From positions 1 to 34,470 of the forward strand of contig NZ_CCRF01000088.1 of assembly GCF_000751775.1 (NCBI RefSeq): DNA of 34,470 bases, in the 5' to 3' direction. Numbering within the stretch: the first letter of the stretch is position 1; each line of letters starts with the position of its first letter. The position numbers were made by a program, and so were the translations under genes. Source of the DNA: Caldibacillus thermoamylovorans (GTDB lineage: Bacteria; Bacillota; Bacilli; Bacillales; Caldibacillaceae). Shown here piece by piece: positions 8,206 to 15,761 of this stretch. A model generated the notes under the pieces. The model was not told the origin of the DNA. It did no database searches and was given only the letters and a program-made list of their open reading frames with translations.

Positions 8206-9407
8206 TTGATTATAACCAATTTTTAGCAACACAAGCTGTCGAATTAAAACCGTCCGGGATTCGCAGATTTTTTGATGTAGCTTCAAAAATGGAAAATGTG
8301 ATTTCTTTAGGTGTTGGAGAACCGGATTTTGTCACACCTTGGGCAATCCGTGATATGGCTATTGCTTCAATAGAGGACGGGTTTACTTCTTATACGGCCA
8401 ATCCCGGGCTTCTTGAGTTACGGGAGGAAATAGCCAATTATATGGAACGGAGTTATCATCTTTCCTATCAACCGGAAAATCAAATTATCGTAACAATCGG
8501 GGCTAGTCAAGCTTTGGATACAGCTTTTCGTGCCTTATTAAATCCCGGTGAAGAAGTGTTGATTATTGAGCCGGCTTTTGTATCCTATGCTGCCTTAGTC
8601 ACCATGGCAGGAGGAAAACCGATCCCTGTTTCCACTTGGGCAGAGAACGGCTTTAAAGTGACGGCAGAACAAATAGAAAAGGCCATTACTCCTAGGACAA
8701 AAGCGATTTTATTATGTTCACCAAATAATCCGACAGGCGCTTTTTTAAATAAACATGATTTATCTGCTATCGCTGAAGTAGTGAAGAAACATAACTTGAT
8801 TGTTGTTTCGGATGAAATCTATGCAGAGTTGACTTATGATGAGGAATATTACAGTATCGCCACCTTACCCGGTATGTATGAAAGAACCATTGTCATCAAC
8901 GGTTTTTCAAAAGCTTTTGCGATGACCGGGTGGCGCCTTGGTTATGTTTGTGCACCACAACCGATTATTGAGGTCATGCTAAAAATTCATCAATATACAA
9001 CGATGTGTGCGCCACATATGCTGCAACACGGTGCCATTGAAGCATTACGGAACGGCGCCGATCAAGTGGAAGAAATGCGAAAAAGTTACCGGCGAAGAAG
9101 AAATTATATCGTTGAAGCATTGAACCAGATCGGCTTAAATTGTCATCTACCGGGTGGGGCTTTCTACGTCTTTCCTTCGATTCAAAATACCGGGCTAACA
9201 TCGGAACAGTTTGCTGAACAATTATTGATGAAAGAACGGGTTGCAGTTGTTCCGGGGAATGCTTTTGGAGAAAGTGGCGAAGGTTATATTCGCTGTTCTT
9301 ATGCCACCTCACTGCAACAACTGCAGGAAGCCATTCGCCGGATTGAGAAATTTTTACAGTCCCTTGGAGCAAACCCGAAAGTCTGTGAGCATCAAGCTAG
9401 CTTGTAA
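8202..9407 (+). CDS. alaT: PLP-dependent aminotransferase, AlaT (YugH)-like
   Basis: This class I/II fold-type I aminotransferase (401 aa) has SPNNPTG (N176), the PLP-ring Asp in VVSDEIYAEL (D204), the Schiff-base lysine in NGFSKAFAMTGWR (K237) and the substrate-carboxylate Arg in GYIRCSYA near the C-terminus. With the overlapping Lrp-type gene it matches the B. subtilis alaR-alaT pair, so alanine:2-oxoglutarate transamination is the best guess; related PatA-like enzymes cannot be excluded. The C-terminal codons lie within the first copy of a downstream tandem repeat, so the last ~10 residues may be a recent alteration. Confidence 0.85.
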   Translation: MIDYNQFLATQAVELKPSGIRRFFDVASKMENVISLGVGEPDFVTPWAIRDMAIASIEDGFTSYTANPGLLELREEIANYMERSYHLSYQPENQIIVTIGASQALDTAFRALLNPGEEVLIIEPAFVSYAALVTMAGGKPIPVSTWAENGFKVTAEQIEKAITPRTKAILLCSPNNPTGAFLNKHDLSAIAEVVKKHNLIVVSDEIYAELTYDEEYYSIATLPGMYERTIVINGFSKAFAMTGWRLGYVCAPQPIIEVMLKIHQYTTMCAPHMLQHGAIEALRNGADQVEEMRKSYRRRRNYIVEALNQIGLNCHLPGGAFYVFPSIQNTGLTSEQFAEQLLMKERVAVVPGNAFGESGEGYIRCSYATSLQQLQEAIRRIEKFLQSLGANPKVCEHQASL

Positions 9408-9600
9408 ATAGAATTAGTCGCGGAATGATACTGCAGTCCGTGAACACCGAGTTAGCTCGTAAATAAAACTACCGTTTAGGATGATGCCACGGATTGGTCT
9501 TCAGTCTGTGAATGGCAGTTTTGCTTATAAATAGAACTACCGTTTTATGATGTTATGGATTGGTCTTCAGTCTGTGAACGACACATTCGTTTGTAAAAAC
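9378..9600. repeat. Degenerate ~66-bp tandem repeats starting inside the alaT 3' end
   Basis: Four copies of an AGTC(T/C)GTGA block occur, with GTC at 9381, 9436, 9504 and 9570 (spacings 55, 68, 66). Each is followed by a G/A-TT-GCT-GTAAATA-type block; in the first copy that block holds the alaT stop codon (TTGTAAATAG). Copies 2 and 3 also share AACTACCGTTT and GGATTGGTCTTCAGTC. The gene end appears to have been tandemly duplicated and then to have diverged. Confidence 0.75.
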
Positions 9601-9624
9601 CGTATCAATTTTTTTGCAGAAATA

Positions 9625-9735
9625 AAAAGGGTTATCCATGAAAGTCTCTTCACATCTAAAAATCATTTAAGCTACTAGGAAGAAGTAACGAGATGTTCCA
9701 AGATGTTTCGAGCTTTTCACCGGGATAACCCTTTT
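9625..9735. other. Long inverted repeat, 13-bp perfect arms
   Basis: AAAAGGGTTATCC (9625-9637) is perfectly complementary to GGATAACCCTTTT (9723-9735), with extra pairing of TGAAA and TTTCA inside and an ~85-nt loop. T-rich tracts follow on both strands, so it may end convergent transcripts (alaT from the left, the sugar-binding relic from the right) or form a structured RNA. Confidence 0.5.
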
Positions 9736-9779
9736 GTCTACGGTTTTTGTCTATTTTTTAAATGTGCAGACTATAATTC

Positions 9780-9872
9780 TTATTTTTTTATCAATTCTAA
9801 GTCAACCGGGATAAATTCGTCGACACTCTCACCTTTTAGAACTTTTTGGGCAGTTTCCACACCTTTTGCTCC
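9780..9872 (-). pseudogene. C-terminal relic of a periplasmic sugar-binding protein
   Basis: Read on the minus strand, about 30 codons ending in TAA at 9780 give GAKGVETAQKVLKGE and then a tail FIPVDLELIKK. This is typical of the C-terminus of RbsB-type sugar ABC transporter binding proteins. Upstream the reading frame is lost at about 9873 and no start, signal peptide or ribose-binding domain is present. It is a decayed remnant next to repeats, evidence of a deletion here. Confidence 0.55.
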
Positions 9873-9913
9873 GAAATGCTACGAGTTATTGTTTTAAACA
9901 AATAGGAACTTTA

Positions 9914-10207
9914 CTATGTAAAAAGAAAGTTAGTTTTTAATATAACTATAATACTTCCGATAATAGTAATTAGGAGCAAGATAACTAGAACAATTTTTTC
10001 AAATAAACTTGAGTCACTTTTATTCTGCATAAACAATAAATAAAAAACCATAGTTAAAATGATTAAGTTAATAACCAAGCATATCAACGTCGTATTTGCT
10101 TGATTTTTATGAATCGCTACAAAGTCGTACAGAATTAATGAAAATGCCGAACCAATTAAAAAATAGTAATAAAAAATAACAACTAATAATTTCAGTATTT
10201 TCACCAT
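9914..10207 (-). CDS. Small hypothetical membrane protein
   Basis: This 97-residue protein of unknown family has three hydrophobic segments (about residues 4-28, 39-60 and 70-92) separated by short polar loops (AIHKNQANT and MQNKSDSSLFEK). The ATG at 10205-10207 has a modest AGGATGG site upstream. It stands alone between the sugar-binding relic and a terminator. I assign no function. Confidence 0.55.
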   Translation of the reverse strand: MVKILKLLVVIFYYYFLIGSAFSLILYDFVAIHKNQANTTLICLVINLIILTMVFYLLFMQNKSDSSLFEKIVLVILLLITIIGSIIVILKTNFLFT

Positions 10208-10338
10208 TACACCATCCTAAAATACTTTACATATTTAGAAATTTAACATATATCCATAAAAAATAAAAGAGACTTGTGCATTAGTGTTAGTAGCCCTGAA
10301 ATTGTTTCCAAATCTGTATATAACATAGTAATTGTAAA

Positions 10339-10370
10339 AAGAGCACCCACAATTGGGCACTCTTTTTTTA
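10339..10370. terminator. Bidirectional rho-independent terminator
   Basis: AAGAG..CCC and GGG..CTCTT arms pair around ACAATT, with a two-base internal mismatch, followed by seven T on the plus strand and by T residues on the minus strand (the run of A before the left arm). It lies 27 bp past the stop of the minus-strand epimerase gene and closes the peptide transporter operon. Confidence 0.7.
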
Positions 10371-10396
10371 AGGAATGGTTTTGATATCCTTTCCAC

Positions 10397-11506
10397 TCAA
10401 ACAATTTGATCTGAAACCAATGTTAATTCTTTTAAGATTGATTCATCCACATCCACACCTAGTCCCGGTTTATTGGAAAGCTTTACATAGGGGACATCAT
10501 ACTTTAAGTTCCCAATGTCTTTTGAAAACTTTAATGGACCTGTTAATTCCATACTTGTGATAATTTTTTTGGAAAAGGCAAGATGCAACCCGGCTGCAGA
10601 GGCCACAGATGATTCAACCATCGAACCTACTTGACATTCGATGGCCGCCATTTCAGCCATATGTGCCAACTTAAGCGCCGGATAGATACCTCCGCATTTC
10701 ATTAATTTAATATTGACTTTATCAGCAGCACGTTTTGCAATAATTTCCCGCATCGTCTTAGGTCCGTGCAATCCTTCGTCTATCATTAGGGGGACGGTAG
10801 TTTTTGATTTGATTTCAGCCATCCCGTCAATATTATCTGCTACGACGGGTTGCTCAATCCATTCCAAAAACATATCTTCAAGCATCCGCAAAACTTTCAA
10901 AGTGGCAGCACTTGTTTTCCATCCTTGGTTAACGTCAATTCGTATCGACACTTCTTCCCCGACTCGTTCTCTGACTGCTCTAATCCGCTTAACATCTTCC
11001 ATTGGATCTGTTCCAACTTTTAATTTAAATGAGGTATACCCTTCATTCAAATATTTTTCTGCTTCATCTGCCATTCTTTTTGGTGAATCGATACTAAGAA
11101 CTTTTGTGAGCGAAAAATTTTGATGGTAACGCCCACCCAACAAAGTATAGACTGGAACACCGAGTTTTTTTCCGGCAATATCATAACAGGCGATATCGAT
11201 TGCCGCCTTGGCAGTAGGAATACCATACATCGTTTTGTCCATAATTTCATGGATATATTCGATGTCCATTGGGTTTTGACCGATTAATTCCGGGGCAATT
11301 TTGGATTTTAGCACATGATACGTACTTTCCCAAGTTTCCCCTGTAACATGTTCATCCGGAACTCCTTCACCATACCCGACAATTCCATCATCCGTAGTAA
11401 TTTTTGTTATAATGGAAGGCATTGTATCATACCGGGCATAGCTAATGACAAACGGCTCAATTAAGGGCAGTTTAATTGCATACACCTCAATTTTTTTAAT
11501 CCTCAA
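10397..11506 (-). CDS. Enolase-superfamily (MLE subgroup) epimerase/racemase, dipeptide epimerase-like
   Basis: This 369-residue protein has the full catalytic set of the muconate lactonizing subgroup: K161-x-K163 (FKLKVG), metal ligands D191 (RIDVNQGW), E218 (EWIEQP) and D243 (MIDEGL), and K267 (NIKLMK). Numbering nearly matches B. subtilis L-Ala-D/L-Glu epimerase YkfB. The DxD motif near 321-323 that binds the dipeptide amino group is E320-L-T322 here (MELTGPL), so free dipeptides may not be the substrate; an N-acyl amino acid is an alternative. It starts with TTG 11504-11506 after AAGGGG. It is the last gene of the peptide transporter operon. The reaction (C-alpha proton exchange) is firm, the substrate open. 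Confidence 0.85.
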   Translation of the reverse strand: MRIKKIEVYAIKLPLIEPFVISYARYDTMPSIITKITTDDGIVGYGEGVPDEHVTGETWESTYHVLKSKIAPELIGQNPMDIEYIHEIMDKTMYGIPTAKAAIDIACYDIAGKKLGVPVYTLLGGRYHQNFSLTKVLSIDSPKRMADEAEKYLNEGYTSFKLKVGTDPMEDVKRIRAVRERVGEEVSIRIDVNQGWKTSAATLKVLRMLEDMFLEWIEQPVVADNIDGMAEIKSKTTVPLMIDEGLHGPKTMREIIAKRAADKVNIKLMKCGGIYPALKLAHMAEMAAIECQVGSMVESSVASAAGLHLAFSKKIITSMELTGPLKFSKDIGNLKYDVPYVKLSNKPGLGVDVDESILKELTLVSDQIV

Positions 11507-11630
11507 TAGTCAACATCCCCTTTAGTAAATTTATGAATGATAATGATGGTTTAGGAGGATATGTTCCTATCATTTTAAAATCTGAAGGTAAACGAATTTC
11601 TCCATCCAATAGACTTACATCATACATCAT
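11496..11630 (-). CDS. Possible 44-residue ORF or gene relic before the epimerase
   Basis: An ATG-started frame (beginning MMYDVSLLDGEIRLP, ending GMLTIED) overlaps the TTG start of the epimerase by 11 nt, which would allow translational coupling. It has no clear ribosome site and no family I know. It could be a real small protein, or the tail of a lost gene between the ATPase and the epimerase, since operons of this kind often carry extra peptidase genes. Confidence 0.3.
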   Translation of the reverse strand: MMYDVSLLDGEIRLPSDFKMIGTYPPKPSLSFINLLKGMLTIED

Positions 11631-11687
11631 TGTTTAAACTTTCTTTCTAGAAATAATACTTTCTCGCCAATCTTTCAACATGAACTC

Positions 11688-12686
11688 TTAATATAAATGA
11701 CATGCGACAAGATGACCGTTGGTGCTTTCTTTATATATTGGCTTTTCCTTCTTACATTTTTCTATGACAAACGGACACCTTGTGTGAAAAACACATCCGG
11801 ATGGTGGGTTGATTGGAGAAGGAACATCGCCTTTCAAAATAATTCGCTCCCTTCTTACCCTTGTATCCGGAATTGGGATGGAAGACAGTAAAGCCTTTGT
11901 ATACGGATGAAGCGGATTCTCAAATAACTCATCAGTTGAAGCCTTTTCAACAAGATGACCTAAATACATAACACCGATTTGATCAGAAATATGCCGGACT
12001 ACACTTAAATCGTGGGAGATAAATAAATAAGCCAACTTGAATTCATCCTGAAGTTCTTCCAACAAATTAATCACTTGCGACTGAATTGATACATCTAATG
12101 CAGAAACCGGTTCATCAAGTATAAAAACAGATGGGTTTACTGCCAACGCACGGGCAATTCCAATTCTTTGTCTCTGTCCACCGGAAAACTCGTGAGGAAA
12201 CTTATAATATTGATCTTCCCTGATTCCTGTCCTTCTTAATAAATACATTGCCTTCTCAATTCGTTCCGCCTTATTTCCGATTCGATGTATTTTCATAGAT
12301 TCTTCTATTATTTCACCAATCCGCTTTTTTGGATTAAGTGATGAATGCGGATCTTGGAAGACCATTTGAATTTCTTTTCTTACTTTTTTCATTTCTTTTG
12401 GCTTTAACGTAAATAAATCTCTCCCTTTATATATCGCAGCCCCTTCTGTTGGCTCCGTCAGCCGTAAAATAGTCCTTCCCGTCGTACTTTTGCCACATCC
12501 CGACTCACCGACAAGACCGATAGTCTCTTTTTCAGTCAAATCAAAGGTTACCTGTTCAACTGCCTTAACAAAATCTTTTGTTTTGCCAAAAGGTGAGGTG
12601 ATTGGATAATATTTTTTTAAATTTTTTACTTGCAAGATGGGTGCGGACTGTTTCCGTGCTTCCTTTTCAGCTTGTTGCTGTGACAT
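11688..12686 (-). CDS. Oligo/dipeptide ABC transporter ATPase (DppF/OppF type)
   Basis: This 332-residue ATPase shows Walker A GESGCGKSTTGR, signature FSGGQRQRIGIARAL, Walker B VFILDEPVSALD and the C-terminal oligopeptide extension with a cysteine cluster (GCVFHTRCPF...C). With the DppD-type partner it powers peptide import at the membrane. The ATG lies inside the end of dppD (20-nt overlap) after GGAGAAGATAG, so translation is coupled. It is the fifth transporter gene in the order SBP-B-C-D-F. Confidence 0.93.
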   Translation of the reverse strand: MSQQQAEKEARKQSAPILQVKNLKKYYPITSPFGKTKDFVKAVEQVTFDLTEKETIGLVGESGCGKSTTGRTILRLTEPTEGAAIYKGRDLFTLKPKEMKKVRKEIQMVFQDPHSSLNPKKRIGEIIEESMKIHRIGNKAERIEKAMYLLRRTGIREDQYYKFPHEFSGGQRQRIGIARALAVNPSVFILDEPVSALDVSIQSQVINLLEELQDEFKLAYLFISHDLSVVRHISDQIGVMYLGHLVEKASTDELFENPLHPYTKALLSSIPIPDTRVRRERIILKGDVPSPINPPSGCVFHTRCPFVIEKCKKEKPIYKESTNGHLVACHLY

Positions 12687-13683
12687 CTATCTTCTCCTCC
12701 ATTTGCCCGATTTTTTCATAATGCCAACATCTCACTTTATGTCCCCCATCTGTTTCCTTTAATACGGGAGATTGTGTCCTGCACTGTTCATCCGCAAACG
12801 AGCATCTGGGTGCAAATCGGCAACCTTTTGGAATATTGTGGAGGGAAGGAACAATCCCCTCAATCGTATAGAGCTTTTTATTACGGTCACCTTCGATTTT
12901 AGGTATGGACTTTAATAATCCTTTGGTATATGGATGAAGTGAATTTGTAAATATGTTGTCCACCGGTGCTTCCTCAATCACTTGCCCCAGATACATGACA
13001 GCAACTCTGGTACAAACCTCCGCCACAACACCTAAATCATGGGTAATCATAATAACCCCCATGTTCAATTCCTTTTTCAATTCATTGATGACATCCAAAA
13101 TTTGTGCTTGTATAGTTACATCTAGTGCTGTTGTCGGTTCATCTGCAATTAACAGGCTTGGTTTACATGATAGGGCCATTGCAATCATTACCCTTTGTCT
13201 CATTCCACCAGATATTTCGTGAGGGTATTCAAGTATTCTTTTTTCCGGTGAAGGAATTCCTGTTAACCGCAACATTTCTATCGCTTTTTCATATGCCTCC
13301 TTTTTTGATACCTTTTGGTGAGTTAAAATCGTCTCGACAATTTGATTTCCGATTGTATAGACGGGATTTAGAGAAGTCATTGCATCTTGAAATATCATTG
13401 CGATTTCATTTCCCCGAATATCAACCATTTTCTTTTCAGGTAGAGAAAGTAAATCTTGACCTTTAAAAAGGATCTCGCCTTCATATTTTGTTGTCCGCTC
13501 ATCTAAAAGGCGCATGATCGATTCTGCCGTAACACTTTTTCCACAACCGGATTCACCTACAAGGCCTAAAGTTTCACCGTAATCGACATGCAGGCTCATC
13601 CCATCAACTGCTACAACCGAACCCATTTCTGTTAAAAACGTCGTCTTTAAATTTTTTACTTCTAATAAATGCTCTCCCACCAT
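12667..13683 (-). CDS. Oligo/dipeptide ABC transporter ATPase (DppD/OppD type)
   Basis: It has Walker A GESGCGKSVTAES, Q-loop, signature ISGGMRQRVMIAMAL, Walker B LLIADEPTTALD and the C-terminal GCRFAPRCSFADEQC cysteine cluster found in peptide-transport ATPases. I start at ATG 13681-13683 (338 aa), preceded by AAGGGG; a GTG one codon later has better spacing, and a TTG at 13701 is unlikely. It pairs with the DppF-type ATPase, whose start it overlaps. Confidence 0.93.
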   Translation of the reverse strand: MVGEHLLEVKNLKTTFLTEMGSVVAVDGMSLHVDYGETLGLVGESGCGKSVTAESIMRLLDERTTKYEGEILFKGQDLLSLPEKKMVDIRGNEIAMIFQDAMTSLNPVYTIGNQIVETILTHQKVSKKEAYEKAIEMLRLTGIPSPEKRILEYPHEISGGMRQRVMIAMALSCKPSLLIADEPTTALDVTIQAQILDVINELKKELNMGVIMITHDLGVVAEVCTRVAVMYLGQVIEEAPVDNIFTNSLHPYTKGLLKSIPKIEGDRNKKLYTIEGIVPSLHNIPKGCRFAPRCSFADEQCRTQSPVLKETDGGHKVRCWHYEKIGQMEEKIDVTATS

Positions 13684-13722
13684 CTCACCCCTTAAAATCA
13701 AGTTAAATCAATATAAACGAAA

Positions 13723-14652
13723 TTATTGTTTATTTATTGCTTTATGACTTTTCGGATCTAATAAATCACGCAACCCGTCGCCAAAGATATTCAATCCAAG
13801 AACGGCCAGAATGATAAACAGACCTGGAAAAACAGTCATCCACCATGCTGAATAGATTACCGTTTTTCCATCATATAAAATATTACCCCAACTCGGGTTG
13901 GGAGCAGGTATACCCACTCCTAAAAAACTTAAAGAAGCTTCAAGGATGATGGCAATGGCAAATATATATGTAACTTGAACGATCATTGGTGACAGTGCAT
14001 TCGGGACAGTGTGGAACCAAATGATTCTCCATGAACTCGCGCCCAGTGTTTTCATCGCCTCAACATATGTTTGTTCTTTTACAACCAAGGCACTAGAACG
14101 CACAATTCTCGCTACAACCGGAATTTTTACAATCGTTACTGCAATAATGACATTGACCGGTCTGGGTCCTAGAACAGCCATAATCGCCACGGCTAACAAA
14201 ATATCGGGAAAGGCCATTAACGCATCACAAATCCGCATAAAAATATGATCAAGAATCGAATAATAGGCAGCATACAAGCCAACGAATAGACCAATAACCG
14301 CTGTCAAAAATGCAACAGATAGACCAACGCCCAATGAAACTTGAGCTCCATGGGCTACACGACTGAACAAATCCCTTCCAAAATTGTCAGTTCCAAACCA
14401 ATGTTCAGCACTAGGACCCTGAAGTCGGTTAACAGGATCAATCTCTAATGGGGTATACTTACTCACCATCGGACCTACGATTGCAAAAATGATAAGGACC
14501 AGTAAAATACTACCACCAATAACAACCGAACGATTTGACAAAAAGCGTTTGATAAACAAGGAGCGCTGTTCTTTTTTCAGTTGATTGCGAATGGAAGTAA
14601 AATTGTCGTAGTCTATCTTTGGTTCCATTTGAATTGAAGGTTTCATTTCCAT
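13723..14652 (-). CDS. Peptide ABC transporter permease (DppC/OppC type)
   Basis: This 309-residue inner-membrane permease has an N-terminal cytoplasmic stretch, a first membrane helix near residue 45-65, a periplasmic segment containing HWFGTDNFGRDLFSRV and the EAA coupling motif EAMKTLGASSWRIIWFHTVP. It forms the translocation channel with the DppB-type permease. The start follows AGGGGG by 8 nt and lies 14 bp after the previous gene. Confidence 0.93.
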   Translation of the reverse strand: MEMKPSIQMEPKIDYDNFTSIRNQLKKEQRSLFIKRFLSNRSVVIGGSILLVLIIFAIVGPMVSKYTPLEIDPVNRLQGPSAEHWFGTDNFGRDLFSRVAHGAQVSLGVGLSVAFLTAVIGLFVGLYAAYYSILDHIFMRICDALMAFPDILLAVAIMAVLGPRPVNVIIAVTIVKIPVVARIVRSSALVVKEQTYVEAMKTLGASSWRIIWFHTVPNALSPMIVQVTYIFAIAIILEASLSFLGVGIPAPNPSWGNILYDGKTVIYSAWWMTVFPGLFIILAVLGLNIFGDGLRDLLDPKSHKAINKQ

Positions 14653-14666
14653 GGTCCGTTCCCCCT

Positions 14667-15617
14667 TTATTTGCGATTTAACCTGACTCTCGGATCAACA
14701 ACGCCATACAAAAGATCAATAATTAAATTCAGAACAAGGTAAGTAGTCGCCATGATCAGGATCGTTCCTTGAATAACAGCATAATCTCTTCTAACAATGG
14801 AATTCACCACTAATTGACCGATTCCCGGTAAGTTGAACACGGTCTCAGTAACTACTGCTCCTGTAATTAGGGATCCAAATGTTTCACCCAAAATGGTTAA
14901 AATTGGAATAAAAGCGTTTCGAAAAGCGTGCTTGTAAATGACAACTCGCTCTTTAAGCCCTTTGGCTTTAGCAGCTTTGATATAATTCATACTTAAAATA
15001 TCCAGCATGGAAGACCTCGTCATTCGTGCAATTACCGCTGCTTGTATCATTCCAAGTGCAAATGCCGGTAAAATCATATATTTCAGATGTTCCCATATTC
15101 CGGCACCGAGTGGCTGATAACCGGCGGCGGGAAGCCATTGTAAATGCACACCGAAAACAAGCATTAATAACAGTCCAAACAAGAAACTTGGTAGTGACAT
15201 TCCAAACATGGCAATCAGCATAAATAGATGGTCGACAAATGTCCCTTGTTTTTTAGCAGCCAACACTCCTATAGGAATTGCAATAATAATAGAAATTGCT
15301 TGTGCAAGCAGGGCAAGAGATAGGGTTGGTCCAATATGTTCGACAAAAGCTTGCAACACAGGTTTGTTCATATATATTGAATCACCAAGATCACCTTGGA
15401 AAATTCCGATTAGCCAATAAAAAAACTGACTATATAAGGGTAAGTTTAATCCTAGTTCTTCTCTAAGTTTTTCCACTTCTTCCGGTGTCGCTTCAGGTCC
15501 TAAAATAACTGCGGCAGGATCTCCCGGGATTAAGTGGATAAGGAAAAATACGATAGTAGCAACAATCAAAAGAACAGGAATCATGGATATAAATCGCTTT
15601 AATATATACGCCTTCAA
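14667..15617 (-). CDS. Peptide ABC transporter permease (DppB/OppB type)
   Basis: This 316-residue permease has the family N-terminus (KRFISMIPVLLIVATIVFF), the periplasmic HLIPGDPAAVILGPEATPEE and the EAA motif AAKAKGLKERVVIYKHAFRN. It begins at TTG 15615-15617 with GGTGGGAG a few nt upstream; no ATG is nearby. It is second in the operon, 144 bp after the binding-protein gene; an imperfect terminator-like hairpin in that gap could set the usual excess of binding protein over permease. Confidence 0.92.
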   Translation of the reverse strand: MKAYILKRFISMIPVLLIVATIVFFLIHLIPGDPAAVILGPEATPEEVEKLREELGLNLPLYSQFFYWLIGIFQGDLGDSIYMNKPVLQAFVEHIGPTLSLALLAQAISIIIAIPIGVLAAKKQGTFVDHLFMLIAMFGMSLPSFLFGLLLMLVFGVHLQWLPAAGYQPLGAGIWEHLKYMILPAFALGMIQAAVIARMTRSSMLDILSMNYIKAAKAKGLKERVVIYKHAFRNAFIPILTILGETFGSLITGAVVTETVFNLPGIGQLVVNSIVRRDYAVIQGTILIMATTYLVLNLIIDLLYGVVDPRVRLNRK

Positions 15618-15661
15618 ATATCTCCCACCTTTTTCAAAAGTCGTATAAAAATTTTGTTTCC

Positions 15662-15683
15662 CCTATATTGATAGAAATATAGG
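15662..15683 (-). terminator. Attenuating hairpin between binding protein and permease genes
   Basis: CCTATATT and AATATAGG form an 8-bp stem with a 6-nt loop. On the minus strand it is followed by GGGAAACAAAATTTTT, with the T run displaced from the stem. It is likely a leaky terminator or an mRNA-stabilising 3' end for the binding-protein message. Confidence 0.45.
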
Positions 15684-15761
15684 AGATAAGTTAATTTCAA
15701 ATAATTTATTTTCCGTTTTACCAATATATGGTAACGGGCATTTACTGGATGCACTAATTCG

